A DNA stretch of 64,000 nucleotides, from the NCBI GenBank assembly GCA_965198045.1, contig CBDAOL010000007.1, positions 1 to 64,000 on the forward strand. The letters run 5' to 3'. This document shows, piece by piece, positions 51,953-62,642 of the stretch. How positions within the stretch are numbered: the first letter of the stretch is position 1; each line of letters begins with the position of its first letter. The translations under genes and the position numbers were made by a program. Source of the stretch: CBDDEC01 sp965198045 (GTDB lineage Bacteria; Chloroflexota; Dehalococcoidia; UBA2979). The notes below the pieces were generated by a model, which had not been told where the DNA came from, did no database searches, and was given only the letters and a program-made list of their open reading frames with translations.

Positions 51953-52810
51953 TCAGACGACCCCCTCCTGCTGGAGGGCCTCGATCTCCGTCGCGCTCAG
52001 CGCCAGCTCCTCGCTCAGCACATCGGCCGAGTGCTCGCCCAGCAGCGGCGGGCACTCGATGGTGACGGGCGAATCTCCGAGGCGAATCGGGCAGCCGAAG
52101 AGGGTCATCGCCCCGCGTTCGGGGTGCTCAATCTCAACCAGCATCCCGCGCTCGCGCAACTGCTCACTCTCGAAGAGGTCGCCACTATCCATGACCGGAC
52201 CCACCGGAACGCCAGCGTCGCCGAGGACGCTCGCGGCCTCGAACTTCGTGCGCTGGAGCGTCCACGCCTCGATTGCGGCACGGACCTCGTCGCGGCGGGC
52301 CGGGACCTCGGCGAGCGTGGCGGGGAGCGAGTCTTCGCAGCCGATGGCGCGCGTCAGCGCCTCCCACATTCGTTGACCGTTCGCGACCACGAACACGTGG
52401 TCATTGGGACCGCCGGGCGCACACGGGAAGAGCCCTGTCGGCGCCCCCGAGGCATCGCCGTAGGGCGGGACCGGATCTCCGTTCACCTCGCGTTTGGTGA
52501 GCGGGACGCGCGTGAAGTTCGTGACCGCATCCTGCATCGAGACTTCTACCTGCTGGCCGCGGCCCGTGCGCTGGCGCTGCCAGAGTGCCGCCATGATGCC
52601 AAGCGCGGCGTGGATCCCGGTGCCGGTGTCGCCCATCGTCGGGCCAGGCTTGAGCGGCTTCGTATCGGCCGTGCCCGTCAGCGCCATCGCGCCCCCGGTG
52701 GCCTGCGCGACGAAATCGAAGCTCTTGCGCGCTGCCCACGGTCCACTGGTGCCGAACCCCTTGACGGTGCAGTAGACGAGGCCGGGGTGGACCCCCCGCA
52801 GCGAGCAGAT
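51953..52810 (-). pseudogene. CaiB/BaiF CoA-transferase (formyl-CoA transferase-like), N-terminus missing
   Basis: Recognisable from about 52810 (LRGVHPGLVYCTVKGFGTSG) to the TGA at 51953. It keeps the Asp region PTMGDTGTGIHAALGIMAAL, matching Asp169 of formyl-CoA transferase (Frc), and GQQVEVSMQDAVTNFTRVPL, very close in style to Frc. The first 120 or so residues, with CoA contacts, are absent; the frame runs into ADP-ribosylglycohydrolase sequence at about 52800. Without them the protein is unlikely to work. Confidence 0.82.
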
Positions 52811-53719
52811 CGGCTGTCTGGTAGACCTCGCCACGATCGGTGCGGCAGCCCAGTACAGCGTCGCCCCACGCCGCCGGAATGGCCTCGATGCTGTGGACCG
52901 CCCCGAGAAGAGCGCCCGCGATGCACCCGTTCGTGTCGGTGTCTCCCCCGGCGTTCACGGTGGCCACCAGCCCCTCCTCGAGGCTGGGGGCGTGGAGCAG
53001 TTGGTAAAACGCATTCTGCAGTGCGATCAGGACCCAGCCTTGCTGAGTGACGAAGTCCTCTGGCGGGCCGTCGGCGGCCGCCCGCAACGCTCCGCGGACC
53101 GACTCCTCGTCGGCAGTCTCCAGCGCGTGTCGGTACGTGGCTTCGCCATCAAGCCCGCCCCGAATGGCTGCGGCGATCGATGTCACGAACACGGCGCAGG
53201 CGGGCACGCAGACCGGACTCGGGTGGCTCAGTCTCGAGTCGAGCGCGGCAAGCGCCGACAGCTCCGAGCGCTCCATCGCCCATCCGTGGATGCCGAGCGG
53301 ACTCGCACGCATCAATGAGCCGTTGGCCTGGCTGTTCGACCGGCGCGCTTCCCGGTGACGAGGTCAGCGGCGCCCGCGCGCCGTTCGAACTGCCTCCCGA
53401 AGGCGCCGTGGGTGGTCAGCCCGATGTCGAACGGGCCGCTGGCATGCCAGTCGAGGTAGGCGCCCGCGACGTCATCAGCGTCGTATCTGCCAACGCGAGC
53501 GATCGAACGGGCCATCGCGAGGGCCAACTCGGTGTCATCAGTGACCTGCCCGGAAAGGAGGTCGAACGGTCCGCCCCCAACGATCTCGCGATGGCCGTTC
53601 GGGTACAGCTCAGCGATCTCGCCGGGTGCCATGAACTCGACGGTCGTCCCGAGCGCGTCTCCGACGGCCTGGCCCAGCAATGCGCCACGAGCTCGATTGC
53701 GAAGCGCTTCTTCTGTCAA
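52797..53719 (-). pseudogene. ADP-ribosylglycohydrolase family protein, frameshifted and fused end-to-end with CaiB debris
   Basis: DraG/ARH-type hydrolase that removes ADP-ribose from proteins or small molecules. N-terminal part: RNRARGALLGQAVGDALGTT and GGGPFDLLSGQVTDDTELAL with the metal TDDTE motif. One base is missing near 53336-53340, after which the other frame continues with NSQANGSLMRASPLGIHG, TYRHALETADEES and the second metal motif NAGGDTDTNGCIAGALLGAV. The C-terminus stops at the CaiB junction (about 52800). Weak TTG start at 53719. All active-site motifs exist but in two frames. Confidence 0.85.
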
Positions 53720-53772
53720 GACTCTCTATTCCCAGCGCACGGCCCAAGCTCGCAGCGGCTGGTCGAAGCCCT

Positions 53773-54072
53773 TCAACTAAGGTCGTCGAGGACTGCGATC
53801 GTGTCGGCGAGTTGTCCCGCAAGATCCTGCTCCTCCATGGGCGCAGCCTCGGAACCAACTTCACCGCGCAGGTCAATCGAGATCATCGTGTACCGAGCGG
53901 AGATGGCGGCAGCGAAGTCCCGGAACTTCGAAACCCGAGCAAGCGCCGCGTACGGGGCCGCCCACCCGGCAAGATGGAAGACCGGCGGACCTGTTCCCTC
54001 GGTAACGAACCCGATCGGCGCTCCGTCGCGAGTGGTCGAGCCCGCGACCGCGTGTCCGAACTGCCTCGACAT
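53773..54072 (-). pseudogene. alpha/beta hydrolase N-terminal fragment (third copy of the hydrolase-cyclase array)
   Basis: 99 residues: GSTTRDGAPIGFVTEGTGPP, then ISARYTMISIDLRG and DLAGQLADTIAVLDDLS. This equals the first third of the two hydrolase-cyclase proteins upstream. Its ATG lies inside the end of the second copy, as expected for coupled genes. Everything after the first 100 residues, including the Ser nucleophile and cyclase domain, is missing. Confidence 0.7.
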
Positions 54073-55396
54073 GGCTGTGGCCGCTCTCCGGACCGGACCT
54101 CGAACAGAGGCACCGCGTCATCGAGCCCCTTCAACTCCGCGCTCCCGACCGAGGTGAACTCGAAGCTCTTGCCGAGCAGCAGGTCGCGTACGACGCGGGA
54201 GCAGAGCACCTGCCCCGGCTCGCCCCAATCCCCGATGCGCGCCGCTAGTGTCACACTGAGCCCGAAGAGATCGTCGTCCTCGGCGATCGGCTCGCCTGCG
54301 TTGAGGCCGAAGCGCACCAGCAGTTCCTCACCCTCGTGCGTGTCGTTGTAGGTGGCGATGTCGCGGCGCACCGTCAGTGCGCAGTTCACAGCATCGGCGG
54401 CGGAGCCGAAGGCGGTCATCATCCCGTCGCCCGTGTGCTTCACCTCGCGCCCGTTGAACTCCTCGATGGCCTGCCGCACTGCCGCGTCGTGAGCACGGAG
54501 GACCTTCATTGCACCCTCGTCGCCGAGACGCGACTGCATCGCCGTCGAGCCAGCGAGGTCCGTGAATAAGACTATCTGGAGACCGGCCTGAGACTCGCCC
54601 CGGCCACTCTCATCCGCACGAAGAAACGGTCTTACGGCTTCTATTTCTCTGAAGTGCTCGTGGAGTTCGGCGCCGGGGATAGTGGCAGCGATGTCACGAC
54701 TGAACTCGCGGCGATGCAGAGGTAGACCGTCAGCGTGCACGACAAGTGCTGGCAGTGACAGAGACGACATCGCGCCGCGTGCATCGTGCTCGGTGACGGC
54801 GTCCAGATAGGCAAGGTAGGTGTCCTGATCGACCGCGTCCCGGATGTCGGCCGCTATCACCTCCGCCTCTTCGAGAGCCGCGCCCCAGATCATCCTGGCC
54901 ATCGACTCGGTCGCGATCGACCAGTCGCCCTCCAACGTCTTCCGGTAGCTCTCGAACATCGGGCTGCGGGTGTAGTCGGCTCCCTCCACCCAGCCATTCA
55001 TCATGACGATCCGTGTGACGCGCTCTGAACGCTGTGCGGCGTAGGCCGCAACGACAGGGCAGGACGTAGCGACACCGACGAGGGCGACGCGCGCAAAGCC
55101 TGTAGCGTTGATGACTGCCGACAGGTCCTCCACGTGCCCGGCCAGCGTGAAGTCGAACCCAGTGCGATCGGAGAGTCCCGAGCCGGGAAGGTCGTAGCTC
55201 ACCACGCTGAACTCGTCGGCAACGCCAGCCTGGTCTGCTGGATCGATTGCCCGGTGAGATTCGACCCTGCCGGTGTCCCCGGAACAAAGACAACTGCCGG
55301 GCCTGCTCCCGAGACGCTGTACGCGACGGTGCGCCCGCTCGCCGTTCGTGTGTAGCGGACCGAAGGCACGCCGGCAGAAGGCTCAGCGGTCGTCAT
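53883..55396 (-). pseudogene. alpha/beta hydrolase-cyclase fusion B, frameshifted
   Basis: ATG 55396 overlaps the stop of fusion A (ATGA). The start PSVRYTRTASGRTVAYSVSG and VVFVPGTPAG lie in one frame; after about 55221-55228 the protein continues in another (DEFSVVSYDLPGSGLSDRTG). The hydrolase nucleophile position reads VGVATSCPVV, without a clear GxSxG. The cyclase domain has metal Asp in VLFTDLAGSTAM and KHTGDGMMTAF, then VTLAARIG. Natural similarity ends at LFEVRSGE (about 54090); the frame stays open to 53883 with non-family sequence, so the original stop is probably lost. Confidence 0.75.
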
Positions 55397-56700
55397 GACC
55401 GAACCTCGAACAGTTCGACCGACTCCTCGAAGCCCTTCAGGCTTACCGCCCCGAGGGATGCGAACTCGAACGTCTTGCCCTCGCACAGCTGTCGAACCAC
55501 ATCGGACACAAGCACCAACCCTGGCTCCGCACGGTCGGCAATGCGCGCCGCCTCAATCACGCTGAGGCCGAAGAGATCGTCGTCCTCGGCAATCGGCTCC
55601 CCGGCGTTCAGCCCGACGCGCACCCGCACCTCGCCGCCTGCCAGCTCGCGCTGAATCTGGAGTGCAGCCGTCACCGCGGCCACCGCCGACGGGAAGCTGG
55701 CCACGATGCCGTCGCCCGTGTGCTTCACCTCGCGCCCGCCGTGCTCATCGAGGGCTCCTCAGACTATGGCGTTGTGCCCCCGGAGGATCTCCTGCGCGGC
55801 CTCGTCGCCGAGCCGCTGGGTCAGCGGTGTACTCGCTTCGAGGTCGGTGAAGAGGATGGTCTGGAAGCCGCCCGGCAGGGGCTCGGTGGACCGATCCTTA
55901 TCCTCGAACACGAACGACTCGATGACTCTCGCGTACGGCTCGGGATCCCCCTGCGCTGGGTTCGGCGCTGAAAGCACCACAAGGCGCGAGCCCGGGATCA
56001 GCCGTGCGGCCCACTGGGCATGGCTGAGTGGTAGGTAGCGGATGCCATCAATACCGATGACGAGTGTCTTTGTACCGACTCGCGGGAGTTCCTGCTCCAC
56101 GGTCCACTGCGCGACCTGGTCCATCCAGCGCTGATAGCGCTCACCATCGCTGGCGGCGTCGAGGACATTCGACCACTGCTTCGCCACCTCGTCCGATGCA
56201 CCGGCCGCGATTCCAGTACCCATTGTCTCCCGCATGTACGGCCAGTTCGCCGATGTGATCTGTCCAAGAAAGGCGGTATCGGCGTTGGCACTGGGATCGA
56301 CCTGAGGGCCGGCGAGAACGAAGTGAGAGATCGTCTCAGGACGCTCGAGTATCGCAAGAACGGCCGGCGCGGTACCCGCGGCGTTGGCGTACAAGACATA
56401 CCGCGCCCGGCCGGCGTCTGAAGCCACGGCCCCGATGTCTCCCGCGTACCCAGCCAGCGAAAGTTCGACCCCCTCCGCCTGCAATAGGCCGCTACCGCGG
56501 GCGTCGTAGCGAACGACGAAGAAGCGCCGAGCGAGCCGCTCGAACCAATTCCTGACCGTCTCGATTTCCCACTCGAGCGTCAGGTGATTGACCCCCCACG
56601 ACGCGACCATGATCGCCGGATGCGAGCCATCGCCGAGGGTCGAGTAAGCGATGTTCACTCCGTCTTTGGCTCTCGCGTAGCCGACCTCAGGTGCATCCAT
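55393..56700 (-). pseudogene. alpha/beta hydrolase-cyclase fusion A with one in-frame UGA
   Basis: ATG 56700 overlaps the stop of the kinase-cyclase gene (TGATG). N-terminal hydrolase-like domain (KDGVNIAYSTLGDGSHPAIM, FFVVRYDARGSG; the nucleophile elbow reads LYANAAGTA, so the catalytic Ser seems lost). C-terminal cyclase domain: metal Asp in ILFTDLEASTPL and KHTGDGIVASF, then VIEAARIADRA. TGA at 55759-55761 lies between NAIV and GALDEHGG in an otherwise continuous frame; Arg (CGA) is expected there, one C-to-T change. Without readthrough the cyclase domain is cut after its first metal residue. Confidence 0.82.
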
Positions 56701-59700
56701 CACGCCCACCCCACCGCGTAGGTGACGTGCTCACCGTCGAGCCCCTTGAGCGCCACCGGCTCGCGCGCCGTCAGCTCGAACTCCCCGCTCGATGCCACGA
56801 GATCATGCAGCAGCGGGGAGACGAGGACTTCGCCGCCGTCGGCCAGCGAGCAAATGCGCGCGGCGAGCACGACGTGGGTCCCGTAGAAGTCGTCGGCCTC
56901 CTTGACGGGCTCCCCGGTGTGCAACCCGATGCGGATACGGATGGCGCGGTCGGTCTCGCCGTTGCGGGTTTCGAGCGCGGACTGCATCCCCTGCGCACAG
57001 CGGACAGCGTCGCGGGCGGAGCTGAACGCGACAAAGAACGAGTCGCCCTCGGTCTTCACTTCGAAGCCACCGTGGTCGGCGATGGCTTCACGCAGGAGCC
57101 GATTGTGCTCTCTGAGCAGCTCCATCCAGGCGTCGTCGCCCAGTTCGACGTTGAGGCGGGTCGAGCCCTCGATGTCGGAGAACAGCAGCGTGACGGTGCC
57201 ATCCGGCGCCACAGCTGAGGCGACATCCGGCCGATCCGCCTCGACGCTGGTGGTCAGCGAGACGAGCGAGGTTTGGGTGTCGGTGGAGCCGGCGCCCTGC
57301 AGCTCGAGCTTCTTCGCGATCACCCGGTCGAGATAGAGCTTCGCTCCGTGTTGCCCGAAGAGCGCCTGCGCTGCGTCGAGGTGAGACATCGAAACATCAA
57401 ACTGCGAGCGTCGGATCGCGACCTCGGCGAGGCCCTGCATGCACCTGCCGGACTCGAGCGGGCAACGCTGTTCTTGCGACCACTCGAGCCCGGTTGCGAA
57501 GTGCCTTTCAGCATCTCCGATCCGCCCGAGCGCGAGAGCGAGGCTTCCTCGGAGCTGGTCCAGGCAGCGGGGAGTGCTCGGGCCCAGGCGCACAGCCTGC
57601 CAATGCTCCAGCGTCTCATATGACGAACGCAGTCGTTCGAGCGACCCGTAGGAGGTAAGTGCAGCATCGATCGCGCCATAGCCGTCTTGCGTGGCTCCGC
57701 CGACGACCGCGGACTCTGCTGGCAACCCAGTCGATTTCGACCAGCTTTCGATGGCGTTGGACCACGCCTCGAACTGGCCTCTCGCCTCCGACTCGTCACC
57801 GTTCGCCAGCAGCAGTCTCGCGTGCGCGCCCCGGAACTTGCGCGTGGGCCTCCCACATGAAACCGCCTCCATGTGACTCGCGGGGGAGCAGGTCAATCGC
57901 TCCCTGCAGATCGCCAGTCATCCCCGCGATACCCGCACGCAGGATGTCGACGACGAAGTTCTCACCCTGGCAGTCTGCAAGCCGAGACTCGGCGGCGGCG
58001 AAGTCGCAGCGCAACGCCTTCCGCCCCCAACCGTCTCGCGGTCGCGCTCGTAGAACGCACCTCGAGCACGAACCACGCGAGGTGAACGACGGCGAGGTAG
58101 ACCAGGCTCTGCTGCTCGCTGAGCCGAACGTGATGAGCCCGCGAGTACTCGTGAGCGGCGGCGGCAGCTCGTTCGGCCTCGTCGAGACGACCGAGTTGGA
58201 GGTTGATGCGCGCGCGGTCGTCGAGCTGGTGACATGCGTTGATGTGGTCTCCGAGCGCGTCGAAGGCATCGAACGCCTCATCGAGTACCGCGAACGTGTC
58301 CTCGAAGCGCAACGCCCGCCAGGTCGCATGAGCCCTGGCGTCGAGCATGCGAGCCTCGATCTCGGGCAGGTCATGCTGGTCGGCAAGCTCGCGGGCCTCG
58401 CGAAGCGCGTCGTCGGCGTCTTGGGCCTGACGGTTACCGCGGAACGTCAGATCCATGAGCAGGTGCGCCCGAATGCCCGGCTCCGCGTCGCTAAGCAACG
58501 CCAGGGCCTCCCGCGCGATCTCGAACCCGCGTTCGGTCGGCGGATTCATCATCAGCGCCAGTCGAGTCGAGCGACCGAAGCCGACGACGTCCGCGCGCCC
58601 GCGGTAGAGCTCCCGCGACCGCATGGCCGCGCGCCAACCGGGCCTCCATGATGCGGCCTTGCTGTAGCAGTTCGCGGCTGACTCCAGGATCTCGGCCTCG
58701 TCGTTGCTCAGGGCAGCGTCCGTCTCGGTCAGCAGGGCGAGCGCGTCTTCATACCGGCGGGCGGCGTCGTCCCAGCCGAACTGCTCTTCCGCCTGACCCG
58801 CCGCGGTCAGGCTGTATCGCATCGCCTTCTCCGCGTGACGATCCGTGAGCGTGGCCGCTTCGACGAAGTGCTGAGCGAGGCGAGTGGCGCGCTCGTCAGC
58901 GCGGTCGCCCCAGCGAGCCTCGAGTGCCTCGCCGATACGGCCGTGCAGACGCACCCTCCGCGTGGTCGACAGTTCGTCGATCAGCGTTTCCTGCATCAGC
59001 GCATGCGTGAAGCGGTATCGGCCGGGCGCGTCGGCCTCCTCGACCACGCGAGCCGACAGGCTCTCCTCGAGCAGCTCGAAGAGCGCCTCCTCCTCATGAT
59101 CGCCGAGTGCGGCAAGGTCCTCATACCGAAACTCTCGTCCCGCCACCGCTGCCACCTTTAGCAGCTCGCTTGCCTCGTCAGACAGGCGGTCGAGGCGGCG
59201 GCCGAGCGCCTCACGCACCCCGTCGGGGACGGCGATGTCTGAGACCGAGTCGGCTGTGAGCGACCCCTCCTCTGTCATCAGGTTGACCACCTCCGAGAGG
59301 AAGAACGGGTTGCCCTCGGTCTCCTCGTGGATGTGGGCGATCAGGGCCGACGGTGGCTCGATCTGTGCGGTGGCGCGGATGTAGCTGCCGACCTCGTTGG
59401 CCGTGAGGCCGCGCAGCGTGATGCGCTCGAGTCCGGTCTCACGGTTGAGCGCGGCTAGCGCCTCCGAGAGCGGGTGCGTGCGTACCAGGTCCGTATCGCG
59501 GTAGGTACCGACGACAAGCAGCCGCAGCCGCGACAGTGAGCGCGCGAGGTGCTGGAGCAACAGCAGCGAGGGCTTGTCGGACCAATGCAGATCGTCGAGG
59601 ACGACCAGTAGCGGGCGCTGCTGGGTGATGGCCGCGATGAACCCGCTGTAAGCGTCGAAGAGGCGGAACTGTGCCGCCTCCGCATCGTCCAGGGCGGGTG

Positions 59701-61142
59701 CCGGCTCGACCGCGACCTCGGGGAAGATGCGCGCTAGCTCGGCGCCGGTCCCCTCGGGCAGGTCGAGATCCGTCAAGTCGTTCTGCGAGCCGAAGGCGCG
59801 CCCGACCTCAAATCCAGGGCCAGAACGAGGGCATGCCCTCCGACTCGTGGGTGCGGCCGACCAGCACGTGCGCACCGCGCATACGGGCGTAGGTCTCGAG
59901 TTCCTGCGAAGTGCGCGTCTTGCCGCTGCCCGGCTCGCCGACGAGCATTACAACGCCGCCCTGCCCACTGTACGCACGGTCGAACGCCCCGCGCAGGCGC
60001 TCCAGCTCGTCCTCCCGTCCGACGAACACCCCGCGGGCGAGCCGGTCGAGTGGGTTCGCATCCGAACCTGAGTGCGTGGTGCTTCTCGTGTCCGGATCGA
60101 CGCGATCGACGGCCTCCTGCACCTCGGCAGCGCTCTCCGGACGGTCGTCGGGCGCCTTCGCCAGCAGGCGCAGGATCAGCTCCTCAAGGTCTGGCGGGCA
60201 CCGCTCGCTGTGCCAACTCGGCGCGACCGGCGGCGTGTTGATGTGCTGCGAGATCACCGACGTGGGGTCGTCACCGACGAACGGTGGCCGGCCTGTCACC
60301 AGCTCGTACAGCATCGCGCCGAGCGAATAGAGATCGGACTGCGGGGTGACATCTCCACCCAGGGCCTGCTCCGGTGGCATGTAGGACGGGGTGCCGATCA
60401 GTGAGCCCTCGGTGGTGAGCCTCGTGCGGTCGAGGCTCACAGCGAGGCCGAAGTCGCCCACCTTCGCCGTGCCGTCTTCGGCAAGGAAGACGTTCGAGGG
60501 TTTGAGGTCGCGGTGCACTAGGTTTTGCTCGTGGATGAAGCTCAGCGCCGAGCAAACGTCCTGCGCCAGCTGGAGAGTCTGTTCCAGCGGAAGGGGCTCA
60601 TCGCCGATGAGGTCCGCGACCGACCCAGCTGATACGTACTCCTGCACGATGAACGGTGCGCCTGACTCCTCGCCGATGTCGTAGATGTTGACGAGGTTGG
60701 GGTGCGCGCCGACGCGGCCCATCGCCTGCGCCTCCTGGGTCACGCGGGCGCGGCCCGCGGCGTCCATGCCCTCGGTGCGGAACTGGCCGAACGCCACGTC
60801 ACGGTCGAGGGTGGTGTCGTGCGCCAGAAAGACGCGCTTCTTCCCGCCCTCGCCGAGGAACCGCTCCACGCGGTAGCGACCACCAGCGAAGGAGTCGGGG
60901 TGCTGGCGCTCTGGCACGGGGGTCAGATGCTCGGCGGTCTCGATGGCTCGGTTCGGGGATGTTGCGACACCGGAGTCGTGCTCGGCGGCCTCCAGGAAGG
61001 CGCGAGCGTCGGCATTCTCGTGGTCGAGTCGCAGGACCCGGTCGCAGAGTTCGCGCAGCCGATCCCAATCGCCCGCCTCGAAGGCCGCCTCCGCCTCGTC
61101 GAGGTGACGGTCGATCTGCCGCTGCACACGTTCGCTGACCAT
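56700..61142 (-). pseudogene. Ser/Thr kinase - AAA ATPase - TPR - class III cyclase giant protein, three frameshifts
   Basis: About 1,480 codons when joined. Residues 1-60 are a short helical repeat; the kinase domain runs about 90-355 with GEGG at 97-100, HRDLKPSN at 210-217 and DFG at 230-232. The beta-3 Lys is Arg122 (VAFGQFR). A Walker A (GEPGSGKT) at about 410 begins the AAA_16 ATPase, with Walker B VVLDDLHWSDK. A long TPR-like helical region follows, then the cyclase domain (LLFSDIEGSTRL, KTEGDSFFVAF, VVLAARICSLA). One-base breaks: TTT at 59811-59813 (one extra), CCCCC at 58024-58028 (one extra) and about 57838-57841 (one extra). First gene of the coupled array. Confidence 0.85.
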
Positions 61143-61232
61143 GACGGACGCGATGATAGCGGGATGGGCGCACGTGTAGCGTCTGCGTACGAGGTCGGCC
61201 GGGTCCTGGGTCTTGAGCTGACCCTGGAAGGG

Positions 61233-61892
61233 CTAGTCGGGCTGCTTCACCAGCCTGAGGTACGGAAGTGGCGACTCCCAACCGTCAGCGTACTTCTCGG
61301 CGGCAGCATCATCGGACACCGAGGGCACAATGATCACATCTTCGCCCTGCGCCCAGTTCGCGGGCGTCGCCACCTGCTCCTTTGCCGTGAGCTGGCAGGA
61401 GTCGAGCAGCCGCAGGATCTCAGCAAAGTTGCGCCCCGTGGTCATTGGGTAGGTGAGCGTCGCCTTGATCCGCTTGTCGGGACCGACGATGAAGACCGAC
61501 CGTGCGGTCGCGTTGTCAGCCGCGGTGCGCCCGTCGGACGTGTCACCCGCGTCCCCCGGCAGCATGTCGTAGAGCTTCACCACCTCGAGGCTCGGGTCCC
61601 CGATGAGCGGGTAGTTCACGGCATGACCCTGTGAGGCCTCGATGTCTTTCGACCACGCCTCGTGGTCGGACACCCCGTCGACACTGATGCCGATGATCTT
61701 GCAGTTGCGCGCATCGAACTCTGGCTTCAGGCCAGCGACCGCACCGAGTTCGGTGGTGCACACCGGCGTGAAGTCCTTCGGGTGCGAGAACATGAGCGCC
61801 CAGCCGTCGCCCATCCAGTCGTGGAAGTCAATCGTGCCCTCGGTTGTCTCGGCCGTGAAATCCGGCGCTACATCATTGATTCGCAGAGACAT
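61233..61892 (-). CDS. peroxiredoxin, 1-Cys Prx6 type
   Basis: 219 residues, typical for Prx6/AhpC-TSA enzymes that reduce peroxides. The active-site segment SHPKDFTPVCTTELGAVA carries the peroxidatic Cys with Thr; the catalytic Arg is in ATARSVFIVGPDKRI. The long C-terminal extension (TPANWAQGEDVIIVPSVSDD and KYADGWESPLPYLRLVKQP) is the Prx6 hallmark. Another Cys (LDSCQLTAKEQ) is not at a classical resolving position. ATG 61892 follows GGGGGAGTG. The peroxidatic residue is Cys, not selenocysteine. Confidence 0.94.
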   Translation of the reverse strand: MSLRINDVAPDFTAETTEGTIDFHDWMGDGWALMFSHPKDFTPVCTTELGAVAGLKPEFDARNCKIIGISVDGVSDHEAWSKDIEASQGHAVNYPLIGDPSLEVVKLYDMLPGDAGDTSDGRTAADNATARSVFIVGPDKRIKATLTYPMTTGRNFAEILRLLDSCQLTAKEQVATPANWAQGEDVIIVPSVSDDAAAEKYADGWESPLPYLRLVKQPD

Positions 61893-62118
61893 CACTCCCC
61901 CTTCGTTGCGGTCAGCGACGGGATACTACGCCAGTGACGCTTCAGCTTCGTGATGGAGATCACCAGTGGGCGCCAGGATCGGCGTCCACGAGGACGGATG
62001 CGGCGCCCCCGCCGGCACAGGGGCAGTACCTCGTCGACCGTGAGCCCGCGGAGCGTGACGCGCTCGCCTGATACCACCTAGTGAGGCTGAACCCCATCCT
62101 CGTCAGGATCTGAATCTC
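61893..62118. other. intergenic region with a possible ATPase relic
   Basis: On the minus strand near 62035-62076, GERVTLRGLTVDEV resembles the LERITLRGLTANEV segment of the giant kinase-cyclase ATPase domain. It is too short to be a gene and may be a fragment of a related copy. Nothing else recognised. Confidence 0.35.
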
Positions 62119-62559
62119 GTGATTTTTTCAAATCTCATGCTGTTCAGTTCCGCAAGATCCGATCTCGGATCTAGATCTCGCATTGCGAGGTGGGAACGCG
62201 ATCTCGGGCTCGGGGGCCTTAGGGACGAACTTGAGTCCGTGCACCGCGAGGCGCTGCAAGCGCTCAAGGAGATCGCCTTCCGCGATTACGCGCGAGAGTT
62301 GCTGCAAGCAGACAACGGCCTGAGAACGAAGACCGGCGGGCGCAGACTGAGGCTTGTTCAATTGGTCCTGAAGGAGCCAACGTCCCTCGCCGATCTGAAA
62401 ACGGGTGAGGCTGTGGCGAGCGCGCTGTACTCAGCAGTTACGTCAAAGACACTGTCCCGCGATCTGAACTACCTGACTCGCGAGGTTGATCTGCTCGTCA
62501 TAAAGGATGGCCAAGTCAAGGCGAACCTAGATGCGATGAACCAGTTCATGGACGGCTGA
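62119..62559 (+). CDS. unknown protein with a C-terminal winged-helix-like segment (146 aa)
   Basis: GTG start. The N-terminal half is charged and helical (ARWERDLGLGGLRDELESVH). The C-terminal half, SAVTSKTLSRDLNYLTREVD followed by LLVIKDGQVKANLDAM, resembles the wing-helix that follows Fic or HTH_DeoR-like domains (S-xxTxxRDLxxL). It could be the tail of a larger lost protein. Lower GC than its neighbours, which suggests transfer. Function unknown. Confidence 0.5.
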   Translation: MIFSNLMLFSSARSDLGSRSRIARWERDLGLGGLRDELESVHREALQALKEIAFRDYARELLQADNGLRTKTGGRRLRLVQLVLKEPTSLADLKTGEAVASALYSAVTSKTLSRDLNYLTREVDLLVIKDGQVKANLDAMNQFMDG

Positions 62560-62642
62560 GGCTAGCGCCGGGTGTGCGCGCCGGCACTACCACGCGACGG
62601 GGGATCAAGGGCACTCACCGATATAATCCCCTTATGGAGCGC

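Noticed and set aside
55759..55761. UGA in hydrolase-cyclase A as a selenocysteine codon
   Set aside because: The expected residue is Arg in a surface segment, one C-to-T change from CGA, and no convincing SECIS-like stem follows at the right distance.
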